Positions 17,207-26,774 of a stretch of DNA of 64,000 bases are shown here, piece by piece. The notes under the pieces are model-generated. The model ran no database searches. It saw only the letters and a program-made list of their open reading frames with translations, and was not told the DNA's origin. Source of the DNA: Comamonas avium (GTDB lineage: Bacteria; Pseudomonadota; Gammaproteobacteria; Burkholderiales; Burkholderiaceae_C); assembly GCF_014836675.1 (NCBI RefSeq), contig NZ_JACSQK010000007.1, positions 136,799 to 200,798 of the forward strand, in the 5' to 3' direction. Each line of letters begins with the position of its first letter. The first letter of the stretch is position 1. The position numbers and the translations under genes are program-made.

Positions 17207-18279
17207 GAGTAAAACCTCCGCATCGCCAAACCGCATGCAGTCAGGTACATCGGAGCCTCATTTTTTAATTTACTCTGGTGCACAGTAGCACCCAGCTTCA
17301 TTCCATCAAATGGATTCAGTAGATGCACTGGTACACCGGCCTGCTCCTGAACCGCCTTCACTAACCCCTGCACACCCGCGCTTCCTCCAAACATCGCGAT
17401 ATGTTGCACACTGTGATAAGGAGTGCTGGTAAAAAAGAATTGCAGAGCCCTCACTACATCTTGTGCAAGGCTTAATACAAAGGGAGAAAGCACTGAATCG
17501 GCATAATCTGCGGGCAAATCGCCAGTGCGTTTTTTCAGCTCTGCTTCTTCACTGCTGATGCCATACTGCCGAGCAATCAATTGCGTCAATTGCGCGCCGC
17601 CAAACCCTTGCTCGCTGTCATGCAGTATTTCGTCTCCCCGCACGATTTGCAGGCTAAATTGACGAGCCCCCACTTTAACCAGCGCAATCAAATCTTCATC
17701 TTTGACGTGCGGCTGCTCAAGCCAGCGGCCAGCGGCCAATCGCGAGGCGTAGGATTCAACATCCATGACAACAGGTTTTAAACCAACCAATACTGCCAAG
17801 TTATTGCGCTCTTCTACCTTTTCTTTGCGGGTAGCGGCCAGCAAAACATCCACATCACCCGGATTTTTTGCATTGGGGCCCATGACACAGAAATCTAAGC
17901 TGACTTCGTCCAGAGGAAACGGTATGTATTGACTGGCCTCCGATTCCACCTGAACTTCAAGCTCTTGTTCGCTTAAGCTGCCTAGCAAAACGATTTTTTT
18001 GGCAATCACTGAAGAATGTGGAAGCGCTAGCGCTACATTCTTTGTTCGTGTTCCACTTCTTTTTAGCAATCGCTTGAGTGCTTCAGCAACTTCATCAAAT
18101 TTTTCGATGTTGCCACCAACAATCCAATCGAGCTCCAGAGGCTCTGAAGCACAGCGCTCCAAGATCCACGTGCCTTGACCATCCCGGTTCAGTTCGACCA
18201 GCTTGATAGCAGAGGAACTGATATCCAAACCAATAAGCGGCGATGGCGGCCGCTTAAAAAGGGATCCTATAGAGATCAC
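17203..18279 (-). CDS. pilM: Type IV pilus actin-like ATPase PilM
   Basis: 358 residues, cytoplasmic, FtsA/actin-like fold. The phosphate loop regions IGLDISSSAIKLVELNRDG at the N-terminus and ALVKVGARQFSLQIVRGDEI centrally are visible, with MFGGSAGVQGLVKAVQEQAG near the C-terminus. It binds the PilN N-terminal peptide and helps dock the motor ATPases. GTG start with a strong GGAGGGGGG ribosome site. First gene of pilMNOPQ, divergent from PBP1A with 238 bp between. Confidence 0.95.
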   Translation of the reverse strand: MISIGSLFKRPPSPLIGLDISSSAIKLVELNRDGQGTWILERCASEPLELDWIVGGNIEKFDEVAEALKRLLKRSGTRTKNVALALPHSSVIAKKIVLLGSLSEQELEVQVESEASQYIPFPLDEVSLDFCVMGPNAKNPGDVDVLLAATRKEKVEERNNLAVLVGLKPVVMDVESYASRLAAGRWLEQPHVKDEDLIALVKVGARQFSLQIVRGDEILHDSEQGFGGAQLTQLIARQYGISSEEAELKKRTGDLPADYADSVLSPFVLSLAQDVVRALQFFFTSTPYHSVQHIAMFGGSAGVQGLVKAVQEQAGVPVHLLNPFDGMKLGATVHQSKLKNEAPMYLTACGLAMRRFYS

Positions 18280-18485
18280 AGCCCCCCTCCCGTTTCATCT
18301 TGATATAGAAATTAGCAATTTCAACACATGCTAGCAGCAAGGATATAAATCGACCAAGTGGACTTCACACCCTCTGCACACGCTATCGTTGTCAAAAGAA
18401 CACGGCTTGATCCTTATCAGCCATCCCTTCTTCCCACATCGCTCTGCCACACACCCTTGGAGCGACAGAACAACAGGCCATTTTC

Positions 18486-18491
18486 TATAAT
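18486..18491 (+). promoter_or_regulatory. -10 element of the PBP1A gene
   Basis: A perfect TATAAT 26 bases before the mrcA ATG, implying a leader of only ~20 nt. The -35 is weak: TTGGAG and CGACAG lie at poor or non-optimal spacing. The 18280-18517 gap also holds the pilM promoter on the other strand, which I could not pinpoint. Confidence 0.5.
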
Positions 18492-18517
18492 GCCATTCCC
18501 CATTTGAGTGGAGCGTC

Positions 18518-20899
18518 ATGCCTACCTCTCCCGAATCCAGCTCGAAGCAATCTTCCAAAAATTCAACGCCGCCCCCCCGTAAACACTGGCTTTTACGCGC
18601 CATCATCTGGCTGCTAGGGCTTGCAGTCGCTGGCGCGTTGGCCTTAGCCATGGTGATCGCTGTAGCGCTTGCCATGGCCTACCCCAACTTGCCTGACGTC
18701 TCAGAGCTGGCGGACTACCGCCCCAAGCTGCCTTTGCGCGTCTATTCAGCCGAAGGGGCCTTGATTGGGGAATTTGGCGAAGAGCGACGGACCCTCACGC
18801 CGATTGATGAAATTCCCAAAGTCATGGTCGATGCTGTTCTGGCCATCGAAGACACGCGTTTTTTCGAGCATGGTGGCGTGGACTACAAAGGCATGCTACG
18901 CGCTGCCTTGGCCAACCTCGGCAAGGTAAAAAGCCAAGGCGCGTCCACAATTACGATGCAAGTTGCGCGCAATGTGTATTTATCTACCGAGAAAACATAC
19001 ACCCGAAAAATTTATGAGGTTCTACTCACTTTTAAGCTAGAACACCTTTTATCCAAAGAGAAAATTCTGGAAATCTATATGAACCAGATTTTTCTTGGAC
19101 ATCGTGCCTACGGTTTTGCGGCTGCAAGCGAGGTGTATTTTGGCAAGCCGCTGAAAGATGTCACGATTGCCGAGGCAGCCATGCTTGCAGGCCTGCCAAA
19201 GGCTCCTTCGGCCTACAACCCCATCAGCAACCCTAAGCGCGCCCGCATCCGCCAGCTCTACATCATTGAGCGCATGGCAGAAAACGGCTTCATCACCGCT
19301 GAACAGGCACGTGTTGCCCGCGATGAGCCGCTTCAACTTCGCAACGCCAGCCACAGCGACAGAGTGAATGCCGACTACGTGGCGGAGATGGCGCGCCAAC
19401 TGGTCTACGCACAGTATGGAGACGAGGCCTACACACGTGGCTTGAATGTCTACACCACACTTAACGCCAGCGAGCAAGAGGTTGCATATGCAGCTTTGCG
19501 CAAGGGCATCATGGACTATGAGCGTCGCCAACGCTATCGAGGCCCCGAAAAGTTCATTGCACTACCCAATGACAAAGAGGCCAGGGAAGATGTCATCGAT
19601 GACACCCTCGCACAGCACCCAGACAATGGCAATGTACTGGCCGCCGTTGTATTGGAGGCCAGCGCAAAATCATTGACAGTTCAGCGGCCTGATGGAGAGA
19701 CGCTGGTTATTACAGGTGATGGACTCAAACCCGTGGAATCGGGACTGAGCGACAAAGCCGCACCTAACATCAAAATTCGTCAAGGTGCGGTAATTCGGGT
19801 CATTGAGACGGCAAAAGGCAAATGGTCAGCTACGCAGCTGCCAGAAGTTGAAGGCGCTTTCGTGGCTGTTGAACCCCGTACCGGCGCTATTCGTGCGCTA
19901 GTGGGTGGATTTGATTTTCAAAAAAATAAATTCAACCACGTCACACAAGCGTGGCGTCAGCCTGGTTCATCGTTCAAGCCATTCATATTCTCTGCGGCAT
20001 TAGAGAAGGGCGTTGGCCCGGCCACCATGGTGAATGATGCCCCCTTGTTCTTTGGCTCTGGTGTCACAGGAGGACAGCCCTGGGAGCCGCGCAACTACGA
20101 CAACAAGTTTGAAGGCCCCATGACCGTACGGACTGCTCTGGCCAAGTCCAGGAACATTCCATCGATTCGGATTTTAGACTTCACCACGCCCAAATTCACA
20201 CAAGAGTGGATCACACGCTTTGGCTTTGATGCCAGCCGCCATCCTGCCTATCTGACCATGGCGCTGGGTGCTGGTGCCGTGACCCCGATGCAAATGGCCA
20301 CCGCTTTTTCTGTGTTTGCAAATGGTGGCTACCGCATCAATCCTTGGCTGATCTCAAAAATCACCGATCACAAAGGCCGCATCTTGTCTGAATATGTGCC
20401 TAAGCCTTTGGAACAGCAGCAACGCGCGATTGAGCCTCGCAACGCGTTTGTCATGAACAGCATGTTGCAAACCGTCGCAAAATCTGGGACAGCCGCTCGT
20501 GCGCAGGCCACACTCAAACGCCCTGACCTGTATGGCAAGACCGGAACTACCAACGATGCCGTAGATGCATGGTTTGCTGGATTCCAGCCCACCCTGGCAG
20601 CTATCACCTGGATTGGTTATGACAACCCTCGCAACCTCGGCTCCAGAGAAACCGGTGGTGGATTAAGCCTCCCGATATGGATCAGTTTTATGCAGCATGC
20701 GCTGAAAGATGTGCCTGTTGCCACATATCCCGTTCCGGAAGGTGTTGTGAACATGGGCGGTGAGTGGTTCTTTGATGAGTTCACAGGCGGGTCTGCAGTT
20801 ACCAGCATAGGCATGGACAGCAGTTTCAACCCTGCAGAACCAACGGAAGCGCCCCCTCCGGAAGAGCGCAGCCGGATTCTCGATTTATTTCGCAACTAG
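18518..20899 (+). CDS. mrcA: Penicillin-binding protein 1A, bifunctional
   Basis: 793 residues. A Pro/Ser-rich cytoplasmic tail, one membrane helix (about 28-52), then a GT51 glycosyltransferase domain with catalytic Glu near 90 in AIEDTRFFEHGGVD, GASTITMQVARNVY and EIYMNQIFLGHRAYGFAAAS. An OB-like linker (about 330-420) is followed by the transpeptidase with SxxK in QPGSSFKPFIF (~485), SRN near 545 and KTG in YGKTGTTNDAVDAWF (~673). It polymerises and cross-links peptidoglycan. Divergent from pilMNOPQ, the conserved proteobacterial arrangement, and followed by a strong terminator. Confidence 0.96.
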   Translation: MPTSPESSSKQSSKNSTPPPRKHWLLRAIIWLLGLAVAGALALAMVIAVALAMAYPNLPDVSELADYRPKLPLRVYSAEGALIGEFGEERRTLTPIDEIPKVMVDAVLAIEDTRFFEHGGVDYKGMLRAALANLGKVKSQGASTITMQVARNVYLSTEKTYTRKIYEVLLTFKLEHLLSKEKILEIYMNQIFLGHRAYGFAAASEVYFGKPLKDVTIAEAAMLAGLPKAPSAYNPISNPKRARIRQLYIIERMAENGFITAEQARVARDEPLQLRNASHSDRVNADYVAEMARQLVYAQYGDEAYTRGLNVYTTLNASEQEVAYAALRKGIMDYERRQRYRGPEKFIALPNDKEAREDVIDDTLAQHPDNGNVLAAVVLEASAKSLTVQRPDGETLVITGDGLKPVESGLSDKAAPNIKIRQGAVIRVIETAKGKWSATQLPEVEGAFVAVEPRTGAIRALVGGFDFQKNKFNHVTQAWRQPGSSFKPFIFSAALEKGVGPATMVNDAPLFFGSGVTGGQPWEPRNYDNKFEGPMTVRTALAKSRNIPSIRILDFTTPKFTQEWITRFGFDASRHPAYLTMALGAGAVTPMQMATAFSVFANGGYRINPWLISKITDHKGRILSEYVPKPLEQQQRAIEPRNAFVMNSMLQTVAKSGTAARAQATLKRPDLYGKTGTTNDAVDAWFAGFQPTLAAITWIGYDNPRNLGSRETGGGLSLPIWISFMQHALKDVPVATYPVPEGVVNMGGEWFFDEFTGGSAVTSIGMDSSFNPAEPTEAPPPEERSRILDLFRN

Positions 20900-20907
20900 G
20901 CCATGAC

Positions 20908-20942
20908 AAAAAAAGTCCCAGTGATCAAACACTGGGACTTTT
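20908..20942. terminator. Bidirectional terminator between mrcA and cyaY
   Basis: A 13-bp perfect stem with a 6-nt loop; A-run on the left, T-run on the right. It lies between two convergent stops (20899 and 20966), so it can serve both genes. Confidence 0.85.
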
Positions 20943-20965
20943 GACATTGGCTACCACCAGCTAGC

Positions 20966-21304
20966 TCAGGTTAGCTTTGCTGTGAACGTCAGTGGAAGGC
21001 CTCCTTGCGCGCTGGCGAAGCGACTTAAATTTTCGAAGAACTCTCCACTGCCCTTGGTATCTTTCCAGCATTGACCATCAAATTTATAGTGAAAGCCTCC
21101 AGCCTTGGCTGCTAGCCAAATTTCGTGCAATGGCTTTTGCTGGTTAATCACAATTTGTGTTTTATTGGGAAAAACCAAAGTCACAAGGCCTCCCACACGC
21201 TGCGCATCAATGTCAGCATCGACGTCGTCATTGAGACGGTCGCAGCACTGCTCAACGGCGAGCAACAGTTGTTCAGCTTTATCTAAATATTCAAGGTCGG
21301 TCAT
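20966..21304 (-). CDS. cyaY: Iron-sulfur assembly protein CyaY (frataxin)
   Basis: 112 residues from ATG 21304 ([20 protein letters not shown]), close to the usual ~105. The alpha-beta frataxin fold is recognisable: acidic first helix with [14 protein letters not shown], strands [17 protein letters not shown] and [15 protein letters not shown], then [17 protein letters not shown]. It binds iron and tunes IscS activity in Fe-S cluster assembly. A longer frame to 21334 would run past the divergent lptM promoter region and is less likely. Confidence 0.94.
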   Translation of the reverse strand: MTDLEYLDKAEQLLLAVEQCCDRLNDDVDADIDAQRVGGLVTLVFPNKTQIVINQQKPLHEIWLAAKAGGFHYKFDGQCWKDTKGSGEFFENLSRFASAQGGLPLTFTAKLT

Positions 21305-21316
21305 TACAATCCACTC

Positions 21317-21490
21317 ATGTTGAATGTTTCCCAAATTCTAGTCAGGTGCATTGCCCTTGCCGTTTGTACGGCGGCGCTCAGTGCTTGTGGTCAACGTGGT
21401 GACCTGTATTTGCCTACAGAGCCGGCGGCCCAGGATCGCGCCACCTTACCCGATACAGTGCTCCCGTCCATGTCTACCCCTGCCAAGTAG
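21317..21490 (+). CDS. lptM: LPS translocon maturation chaperone LptM (YifL-like lipoprotein)
   Basis: A 57-residue gene, easily missed by length cut-offs. ATG at 21317, stop TAG at 21488-21490. The signal peptide ends in the lipobox LSAC (Cys24), followed at once by GQRGDLYLP, the diagnostic start of mature LptM/YifL. A Pro/Thr-rich tail follows. In Escherichia coli LptM helps LptD-LptE mature in the outer membrane. It is divergent from cyaY with only 12 bases between start codons, an arrangement common in betaproteobacteria. The usual next gene, lysA, is absent here. Confidence 0.9.
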   Translation: MLNVSQILVRCIALAVCTAALSACGQRGDLYLPTEPAAQDRATLPDTVLPSMSTPAK

Positions 21491-21598
21491 TACAAAACTG
21501 CCCCCACAGCCGCACCTCCAGCGGCTTGCGCTGTATCAAGCGCATCCTTGACCATCGCCTCTACAGTGCATGTTTGCATTCACGAGACATATACCTCG

Positions 21599-22432
21599 AT
21601 GGCCATCGAACTCTATCGCGACAATACACACGCTTGCCTGATGTTCACGGACCTGATGGAGGAAGATGGGCAGGCTGTTCAGTGCAACCAGTTTCTCATC
21701 GTTGACAACGGAACAGGAGCCATCATTGATCCAGGTGGGAACTTGGCCTTCAATGAACTCTTCATGGGAATGACGCGGCATTTCCCGCCGAAAAATTTAT
21801 CCTACGTCATCGCATCCCACGCGGACCCGGACATCATTGCCTCTCTCGATCGCTGGATGACCAGCACCAAGGCATCGCTCGTGATTTCACGTGTATGGGA
21901 ACGTTTTGCACCCCATTTCACCAAGGTAGGGAAAACTGAAAACCGTGTGATAGGTGTTCCCGACTCCGGTGGGCGCCTGCCGCTCGGAAATAGTGAACTG
22001 CTTTTACTGCCAGCTCACTTCATGCACTCTGAGGGGAACTTCCATTTTTACGATCCCGTCAGCCGCATTCTCTTTACGGGTGACTTGGCCGTTTCGATGA
22101 CCACAGGTGCTGAAGCTCGCAAACCCGTGGTCAACATCCAAGCACATATCCCGCGCATGGAAGCCTTTCATCGCCGCTACATGGTGTCCAATAAAATCCT
22201 GCGCCTCTGGACCAAGATGGCACGCCAGCTTGACGTGCAAATGTTAGTGCCCCAGCATGGCGCCCCTATTCTTGGGAAGAAGGCTGTCGAGGATTTTTAC
22301 TGCTGGATTGAAAATCTGGAATGCGGCATCGACATCTTCAACGAGCAAAACTACCAGGTACCGTCGGCCTACATTGACCCTGTCACGCGACAAATGCGTG
22401 CGCCCTCATCTACAGCAACTGCTACAGCCTGA
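21599..22432 (+). CDS. Metallo-beta-lactamase-fold protein of the ODP/flavodiiron type
   Basis: 277 residues from ATG 21599 (MAIELYRDNTHACLMFTDLM). The di-metal ligands follow the flavodiiron pattern: H74-A-D76-P-D78 in IASHADPD, H140 and H143 in LLPAHFMHSEGN, D162 in LFTGDLA and H220 in LVPQHGAPI. It has no flavodoxin domain, so it corresponds to the stand-alone oxygen-binding di-iron (ODP) class. A role in O2 or NO sensing or reduction, or as a redox partner protein, is inferred. It sits where lysA is normally found after lptM. Its 3' end overlaps the convergent msrQ by 11 bases. Confidence 0.82.
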   Translation: MAIELYRDNTHACLMFTDLMEEDGQAVQCNQFLIVDNGTGAIIDPGGNLAFNELFMGMTRHFPPKNLSYVIASHADPDIIASLDRWMTSTKASLVISRVWERFAPHFTKVGKTENRVIGVPDSGGRLPLGNSELLLLPAHFMHSEGNFHFYDPVSRILFTGDLAVSMTTGAEARKPVVNIQAHIPRMEAFHRRYMVSNKILRLWTKMARQLDVQMLVPQHGAPILGKKAVEDFYCWIENLECGIDIFNEQNYQVPSAYIDPVTRQMRAPSSTATATA

Positions 22433-23063
22433 CGGCTGACTGCGCGCTCCGCCGCTGGTACCAGCGCCACAGTCGCCAGGCCTGCAAGGTGGCAATCACG
22501 GCCACGTAGTACCAGACTTCCTGGGTATTGTTCTTGCCCTCACGCATCCAGTAAAAGTGCAGCAATACCAGCCACGCCGCCAGGTGCACCATGCGGTGCA
22601 CCCGTTTCCAGCGTTTTCCACCCAAAGTGCGGATGGCAGCCTGGAACGAGGTGGCGGCAAGCACCGCCAGCAGCAGCCACGCCAGCATGCCTACGGTAAT
22701 AAACGGACGCTCCAATACGTCCTGCCACATCTCCTGCCACTGCCAGCCCACCTCCAGCCACGCGTATATCAGGGCATGCAGCACAGCATAGAAAAAGCTA
22801 AAAAGTCCCAGCAGACGACGCAAGCGGCCCAACGCCGTCAGCCCTATGCCTTGCTGCAAAGGCGTCAGCGTCAGCACTAGACACAATCCGCGCAAGGCCC
22901 AGTCCCCGGTGGATCGCAGCAAGGTCTCAGCGGGATTAGGCCCCAGCTCTTGCGCCATCACGCGTAGGATCAGCGTTGCCAGTGGCAGCAGACACAACAG
23001 CCACACCGCAGGTTTGATCGTGGTGTGAGACAACCATGTGTTAAGGCGAACTAAGCGCATCAA
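22422..23063 (-). CDS. msrQ: Membrane heme subunit MsrQ
   Basis: 213 residues with about six membrane helices and conserved His in [15 protein letters not shown] and [20 protein letters not shown], fitting the YedZ/ferric-reductase-like b-heme protein. It passes electrons from the quinone pool or a flavin reductase to periplasmic MsrP. Its ATG overlaps the msrP stop by four bases, so the pair is one operon. Confidence 0.93.
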   Translation of the reverse strand: MMRLVRLNTWLSHTTIKPAVWLLCLLPLATLILRVMAQELGPNPAETLLRSTGDWALRGLCLVLTLTPLQQGIGLTALGRLRRLLGLFSFFYAVLHALIYAWLEVGWQWQEMWQDVLERPFITVGMLAWLLLAVLAATSFQAAIRTLGGKRWKRVHRMVHLAAWLVLLHFYWMREGKNNTQEVWYYVAVIATLQAWRLWRWYQRRSAQSAVRL

Positions 23064-24013
23064 AAATTACGCTGCAGGTCCAAACCACTGTACAGCTGCG
23101 CAACCTGATCGGCGTAACCGTTAAACATCAGTGTTTTGCGCTTTGGCGCAAAAATCCCTCCACCATCCAGCCGTCTTTCAGTGGCTTGGCTCCACCGCCG
23201 GTGAGGCACTTCGGGGTTTACGTTCGAATAAAAACCATATTCTTGTGGCGCTGACTTCATCCACGCGCTTTGGGGCATCTGCTCCACAAATCGAATCTTC
23301 ACAATGCTTTTGGCGCTCTTAAAACCATACTTCCATGGCACCACCAAACGCAAGGGCGCCCCACTCTGCTTGGGCAGCACACGTCCATACATGCCAAAAC
23401 TCAGGAGCGTGAGTGGATGCATTGCTTCATCCAGGCGCAGGCCTTCGGTATAAGGCCACTGCAGCACACGACTTTTCAAGCCGCGCATGTGCTGAGCATC
23501 GGCAACCGTAACAAACTCTACAAATTTCGCACTGCCCATTGGCTCGACCCTGCGAATCAACTCTGCCAGTGAATAACCAATCCAAGGGATGACCATGCTC
23601 CAGCCCTCGACACAGCGCAGACGATAAATACGCTCTTCCATGGGGCTGAGTTTGAGCAAGTCTTCCAGTGCCCAGCGCCCAGGCTTGCGCACCAGACCTT
23701 CCACTTCGACAGACCAGGGATCAATGGGAAGCTCCTGCGCATAGCGCGCAGGATCTGCCTTGTCTAAGCCAAATTCGTAGAAGTTGTTGTACCCGGTTGC
23801 ATCTTCGTAAGGAGTGAGCTTTTCCATCGTACGCGTACCAGGCAGTGCTGAAGGCACATGCGCCAGGGCAGGCGCAGGCACACCAGCCAATGCCTCGCGC
23901 TGTGCCCATACACCCAGCCCGGCTCCGGCAGCACCGCCTGCCAGCCACTTCAGGTACTGCCTGCGTTCGGCATAAAACGACTGCGATGTGATCTCACTGC
24001 TGTTGATCGTCAT
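23060..24013 (-). CDS. msrP: Periplasmic methionine sulfoxide reductase catalytic subunit MsrP
   Basis: 317 residues. A twin-arginine signal (ERRQYLKW at 16-23, hydrophobic to ~45) shows Tat export of the folded molybdenum protein. The molybdopterin-binding sulfite-oxidase fold includes C134 in [20 protein letters not shown], the expected Mo ligand, and [18 protein letters not shown] near the C-terminus. It repairs oxidised methionines in envelope proteins with MsrQ. Divergent from the ImmA-like gene with 61 bases between. Confidence 0.94.
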   Translation of the reverse strand: MTINSSEITSQSFYAERRQYLKWLAGGAAGAGLGVWAQREALAGVPAPALAHVPSALPGTRTMEKLTPYEDATGYNNFYEFGLDKADPARYAQELPIDPWSVEVEGLVRKPGRWALEDLLKLSPMEERIYRLRCVEGWSMVIPWIGYSLAELIRRVEPMGSAKFVEFVTVADAQHMRGLKSRVLQWPYTEGLRLDEAMHPLTLLSFGMYGRVLPKQSGAPLRLVVPWKYGFKSAKSIVKIRFVEQMPQSAWMKSAPQEYGFYSNVNPEVPHRRWSQATERRLDGGGIFAPKRKTLMFNGYADQVAQLYSGLDLQRNF

Positions 24014-24074
24014 ACATGCACCTTACTTTCATGACCATGCGGGCATTGTCTAACGAATTGAGACCGCAGAGATA

Positions 24075-24620
24075 ATGCGGCATATGGCACTTTTAGCAGA
24101 AGGTATTCTCAAGCTGCACTGGGATCAAACTGTTCCTGTGAATGTCGCGCACATCCTCAAACAAATGGGTGTCCGCCTGCAATTGCAGAACAACTTGGCT
24201 TACAGCGCGCTGTTGTCCATCTCCAGCGACAACCAGGCGCGTATTGTGCTGAACCAGCAACTGCCGAATGTGCACCAGCGCTACGTAGTGGCCCATGCAC
24301 TGGCCCATGTCGCCTTGCACCATCTGCGACCCGGCAGAGAGCAACCGATACACATTGGCAGTGACTTTCGCCTGGACTTTAGCCAGCACCACACCGCCGA
24401 GGCCAATGACTTTGCATTGCGCCTGCTCATGCCAGAGCCGGCCTTGCGCTTCGCCGTAGAAGATATGCAGGCACGTAATGAAAACGAAATTGCCAGCGTA
24501 TTTGCCGTGCCACCACTGTTTGTCAAACAGCGTCTGTCCGAATTAGGTCTTGCGCTGTCTCGCGCACCGTCGCGACGACGCCATGGCTTCACAATTGACC
24601 TGGACGGCGTCAATCATTGA
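24075..24620 (+). CDS. ImmA/IrrE-like protein lacking the catalytic Glu
   Basis: 181 residues. The text around 70-120 matches the ImmA/IrrE (DUF955) metallopeptidase domain: RYVVAHALAHVALHH, then EANDFALRLLMPE. Both zinc-binding His (H74, H78) and the third ligand Glu109 are there, but the HExxH motif reads HALAH: the catalytic Glu is Ala75. A DNA-binding domain, frequent in the family, is absent; the C-terminal ~30 residues are basic (SRAPSRRRHGF). It may bind zinc or a partner without proteolysis. No toxin, phage repressor or mobile element is adjacent. Function unknown. Confidence 0.8.
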   Translation: MRHMALLAEGILKLHWDQTVPVNVAHILKQMGVRLQLQNNLAYSALLSISSDNQARIVLNQQLPNVHQRYVVAHALAHVALHHLRPGREQPIHIGSDFRLDFSQHHTAEANDFALRLLMPEPALRFAVEDMQARNENEIASVFAVPPLFVKQRLSELGLALSRAPSRRRHGFTIDLDGVNH

Positions 24621-24809
24621 GCCACGGCGTCACGGTGCCACAAGCGCATGGACTGGGGCGCGGCGTTTAAATGGTGCGTTCATCATCAGCACATACGGGG
24701 CAGGTCATCTCAGATGATCCTGACCGGGCGGCTTCACGAACCCGCCCTGCAGGCCCATGAAGCTTGACAATTGCGCACACTGAAACCCGCACACCACTGC
24801 TGGTGGCAT

Positions 24810-25940
24810 TCAGGCCAGCGCACGCTGGATCAGAATTTTTTGCACATCACTGGTGCCTTCATAGATCTGACACACGCGCACGTCGCGGTAGATCCGCTCT
24901 ACCGGAAAGTCACTCACCACGCCATAGCCACCCAAGGTCTGAATGGCCATGCTGCACACGCGCTCAGCCATTTCGCTGGCAAAGAGCTTGGCCATGGCAG
25001 CCTCCTTCAGACAGGGCAAGCCTGCATCGCGCAAGCTGGCTGCATGCCAGATCAACTGCCGGGCCGCCTCGATGTGCGTTGCGCACTCTGCCAGCCTGAA
25101 ACCTACCGCCTGGTGGTTGAAGATAGGCTGGCCAAAGCTCTCACGCTCTTTGCTGTACTGCAGTGCACACTCAAAGGCTGCGCGAGCCATGCCTACACTT
25201 TGCGCAGCAATACCAATGCGCCCCCCCTCCAACGCTGACAGTGCAATCTTGTAGCCCTCGCCCTCGGCGCCAATCAGGTTGGCTGCGGGGATACGGCAGT
25301 TCTCCAGATTGATCTGCGCTGTGTCACTGCTGTGCTGGCCCAGCTTTTCTTCCAGCCGCGCCACCTGGTAACCGGGATTGGACGTTGGCACCAAAAAAGC
25401 GCTCATACCTTTCTTACCCGCAGCCTTGTCAGTGACGGCAATCACAATCGCCACATGGCCATTCTTGCCACTGGTGATGAACTGTTTGACACCGTTGATC
25501 ACATAGTCACCACCTTCTTTGACCGCCGTGGTGCGCAGCGCACTGGCATCGCTGCCCACATGCGGCTCGGTCAGGCAGAACGCGCCCAGCATCTGCCCCT
25601 GGGCCAGCGGGCGCAGCCACTGCTCTTTTTGCTGGGCATTGCCGTACTTCATCAAAATGGCGTTCACCGGGCAGTTGGTCACACTGATCACCGTGCTGGT
25701 GCCACCATCGCCAGCCGCAATTTCTTCCAGTACCAGTGCCAGGCTGATGTAGTTCAACCCAGCTCCACCCATCTCCTCAGGCACACAGATGCCATAAGCG
25801 CCTAACTGCGCCAGCCCCTGGTGTACGTCCTTGGGAAAGTGGTGCTCCTTGTCCCAGCGTGCGGCGTGCGGCGTTATTTGTTCGCGCACAAAGTCACGCA
25901 CCGCATCGCGAATCATTTCCTGATCTGGGGTCAGCAGCAT
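24810..25940 (-). CDS. Acyl-CoA dehydrogenase
   Basis: 376 residues from ATG 25940, chosen for GGAGA eight bases upstream and the family-typical N-terminus MLLTPDQEMIRDAVRDFVRE. FAD and substrate signatures are present: GAFCLTEPHVGSDASALRT, VINGVKQFITSG, QTLGGYGVVSDFPVERIYRD and the catalytic Glu in IYEGTSDVQK. It introduces an alpha-beta double bond into an acyl-CoA and feeds ETF. The pattern fits short- or branched-chain substrates; exact specificity cannot be read. It lies at the downstream end of the catabolic block, ~90 bp after the SDR gene. Confidence 0.92.
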   Translation of the reverse strand: MLLTPDQEMIRDAVRDFVREQITPHAARWDKEHHFPKDVHQGLAQLGAYGICVPEEMGGAGLNYISLALVLEEIAAGDGGTSTVISVTNCPVNAILMKYGNAQQKEQWLRPLAQGQMLGAFCLTEPHVGSDASALRTTAVKEGGDYVINGVKQFITSGKNGHVAIVIAVTDKAAGKKGMSAFLVPTSNPGYQVARLEEKLGQHSSDTAQINLENCRIPAANLIGAEGEGYKIALSALEGGRIGIAAQSVGMARAAFECALQYSKERESFGQPIFNHQAVGFRLAECATHIEAARQLIWHAASLRDAGLPCLKEAAMAKLFASEMAERVCSMAIQTLGGYGVVSDFPVERIYRDVRVCQIYEGTSDVQKILIQRALA

Positions 25941-26029
25941 GTCTTGTCTCCAATCGATGTAATTTGTTTTAGATACATTCAACCTCTAGCGCAATGTGCA
26001 CAAGCGTAAGCAGCTCATGCTCCTGCGCT

Positions 26030-26695
26030 TCACCCGATATTCACGCGCACACCGTCGTGCCGCAGCACACGCCCACCATCGGCGGGCGTGACACTGGCCA
26101 GCGTTTGCACCATGCCTTGCACGCTTTGCGCCACCGTCAAAGGGGCTGCAGAGCCGCCCATCTCTGTCTGTACCCAGCCGGGGTCCAGCGCCACCAATGT
26201 GGCTCCGGGCCATTGGGGCTGCGAAGCGGCTACCACCATGTTCAGCGCGGCCTTGCTAACTCGGTACAGCCAGGCATCTGGCTCTGCCCCACGCAGCAGC
26301 GACATTTCGCTACTCATCAAACCAAAAACACCACCCGCAGCAGCAACCAACGGCGCGACCTGAGGCAACACCTGCATGGCCCCCAGCACATTGGTATGCA
26401 TGACCCGGTCAAACTCTTCTTGCGAAGGGGCTGTCGCGGCACTCAGATCACTCCACATGCCGGCCACATATACGGCAAGGTTGATCGCTTCACCTTCTAG
26501 CTGCCAAGCCAGGCCACTCACACTGGCTGGATTGGCCACATCCACTACCAGCACTTCAGCACCTTCGGCCTGCAACCGCGGCTTGTCAGCCACCTGACGC
26601 ACGGTGGCGATGACGCGGTGGCCATCTGCCACATAAGCCTTCACCAGCCCCAAACCAAGGCCGCGCGACGCGCCAATAATCAATACCAAAGCCAT
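26030..26695 (-). CDS. SDR family NAD(P)-dependent oxidoreductase
   Basis: 221 residues. Rossmann Gly motif GASRGLGLGLV at the N-terminus, NLAVYVAG in place of the usual NNAG, catalytic Ser in LMSSEMSLL and YRVSK as the Tyr-Lys pair, then DPGWVQTEMGG. It is an active-looking short-chain dehydrogenase, similar in layout to C-factor-like SDRs. GGAGC precedes the ATG. Substrate unknown. It follows the PPOX-type gene by ~80 bp. Confidence 0.88.
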   Translation of the reverse strand: MALVLIIGASRGLGLGLVKAYVADGHRVIATVRQVADKPRLQAEGAEVLVVDVANPASVSGLAWQLEGEAINLAVYVAGMWSDLSAATAPSQEEFDRVMHTNVLGAMQVLPQVAPLVAAAGGVFGLMSSEMSLLRGAEPDAWLYRVSKAALNMVVAASQPQWPGATLVALDPGWVQTEMGGSAAPLTVAQSVQGMVQTLASVTPADGGRVLRHDGVRVNIG

Positions 26696-26774
26696 GACTG
26701 CTCCTGTGTAAACCTAAAAATATCAGTGCCCAGCCACCTCAATGCTGAGTAACAAGGCACGAGGAACAGCTGCC

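Noticed and set aside
18331-18675. 114-codon minus-strand frame between pilM and mrcA
   Set aside because: It overlaps the first part of mrcA and its promoter, with no family features.
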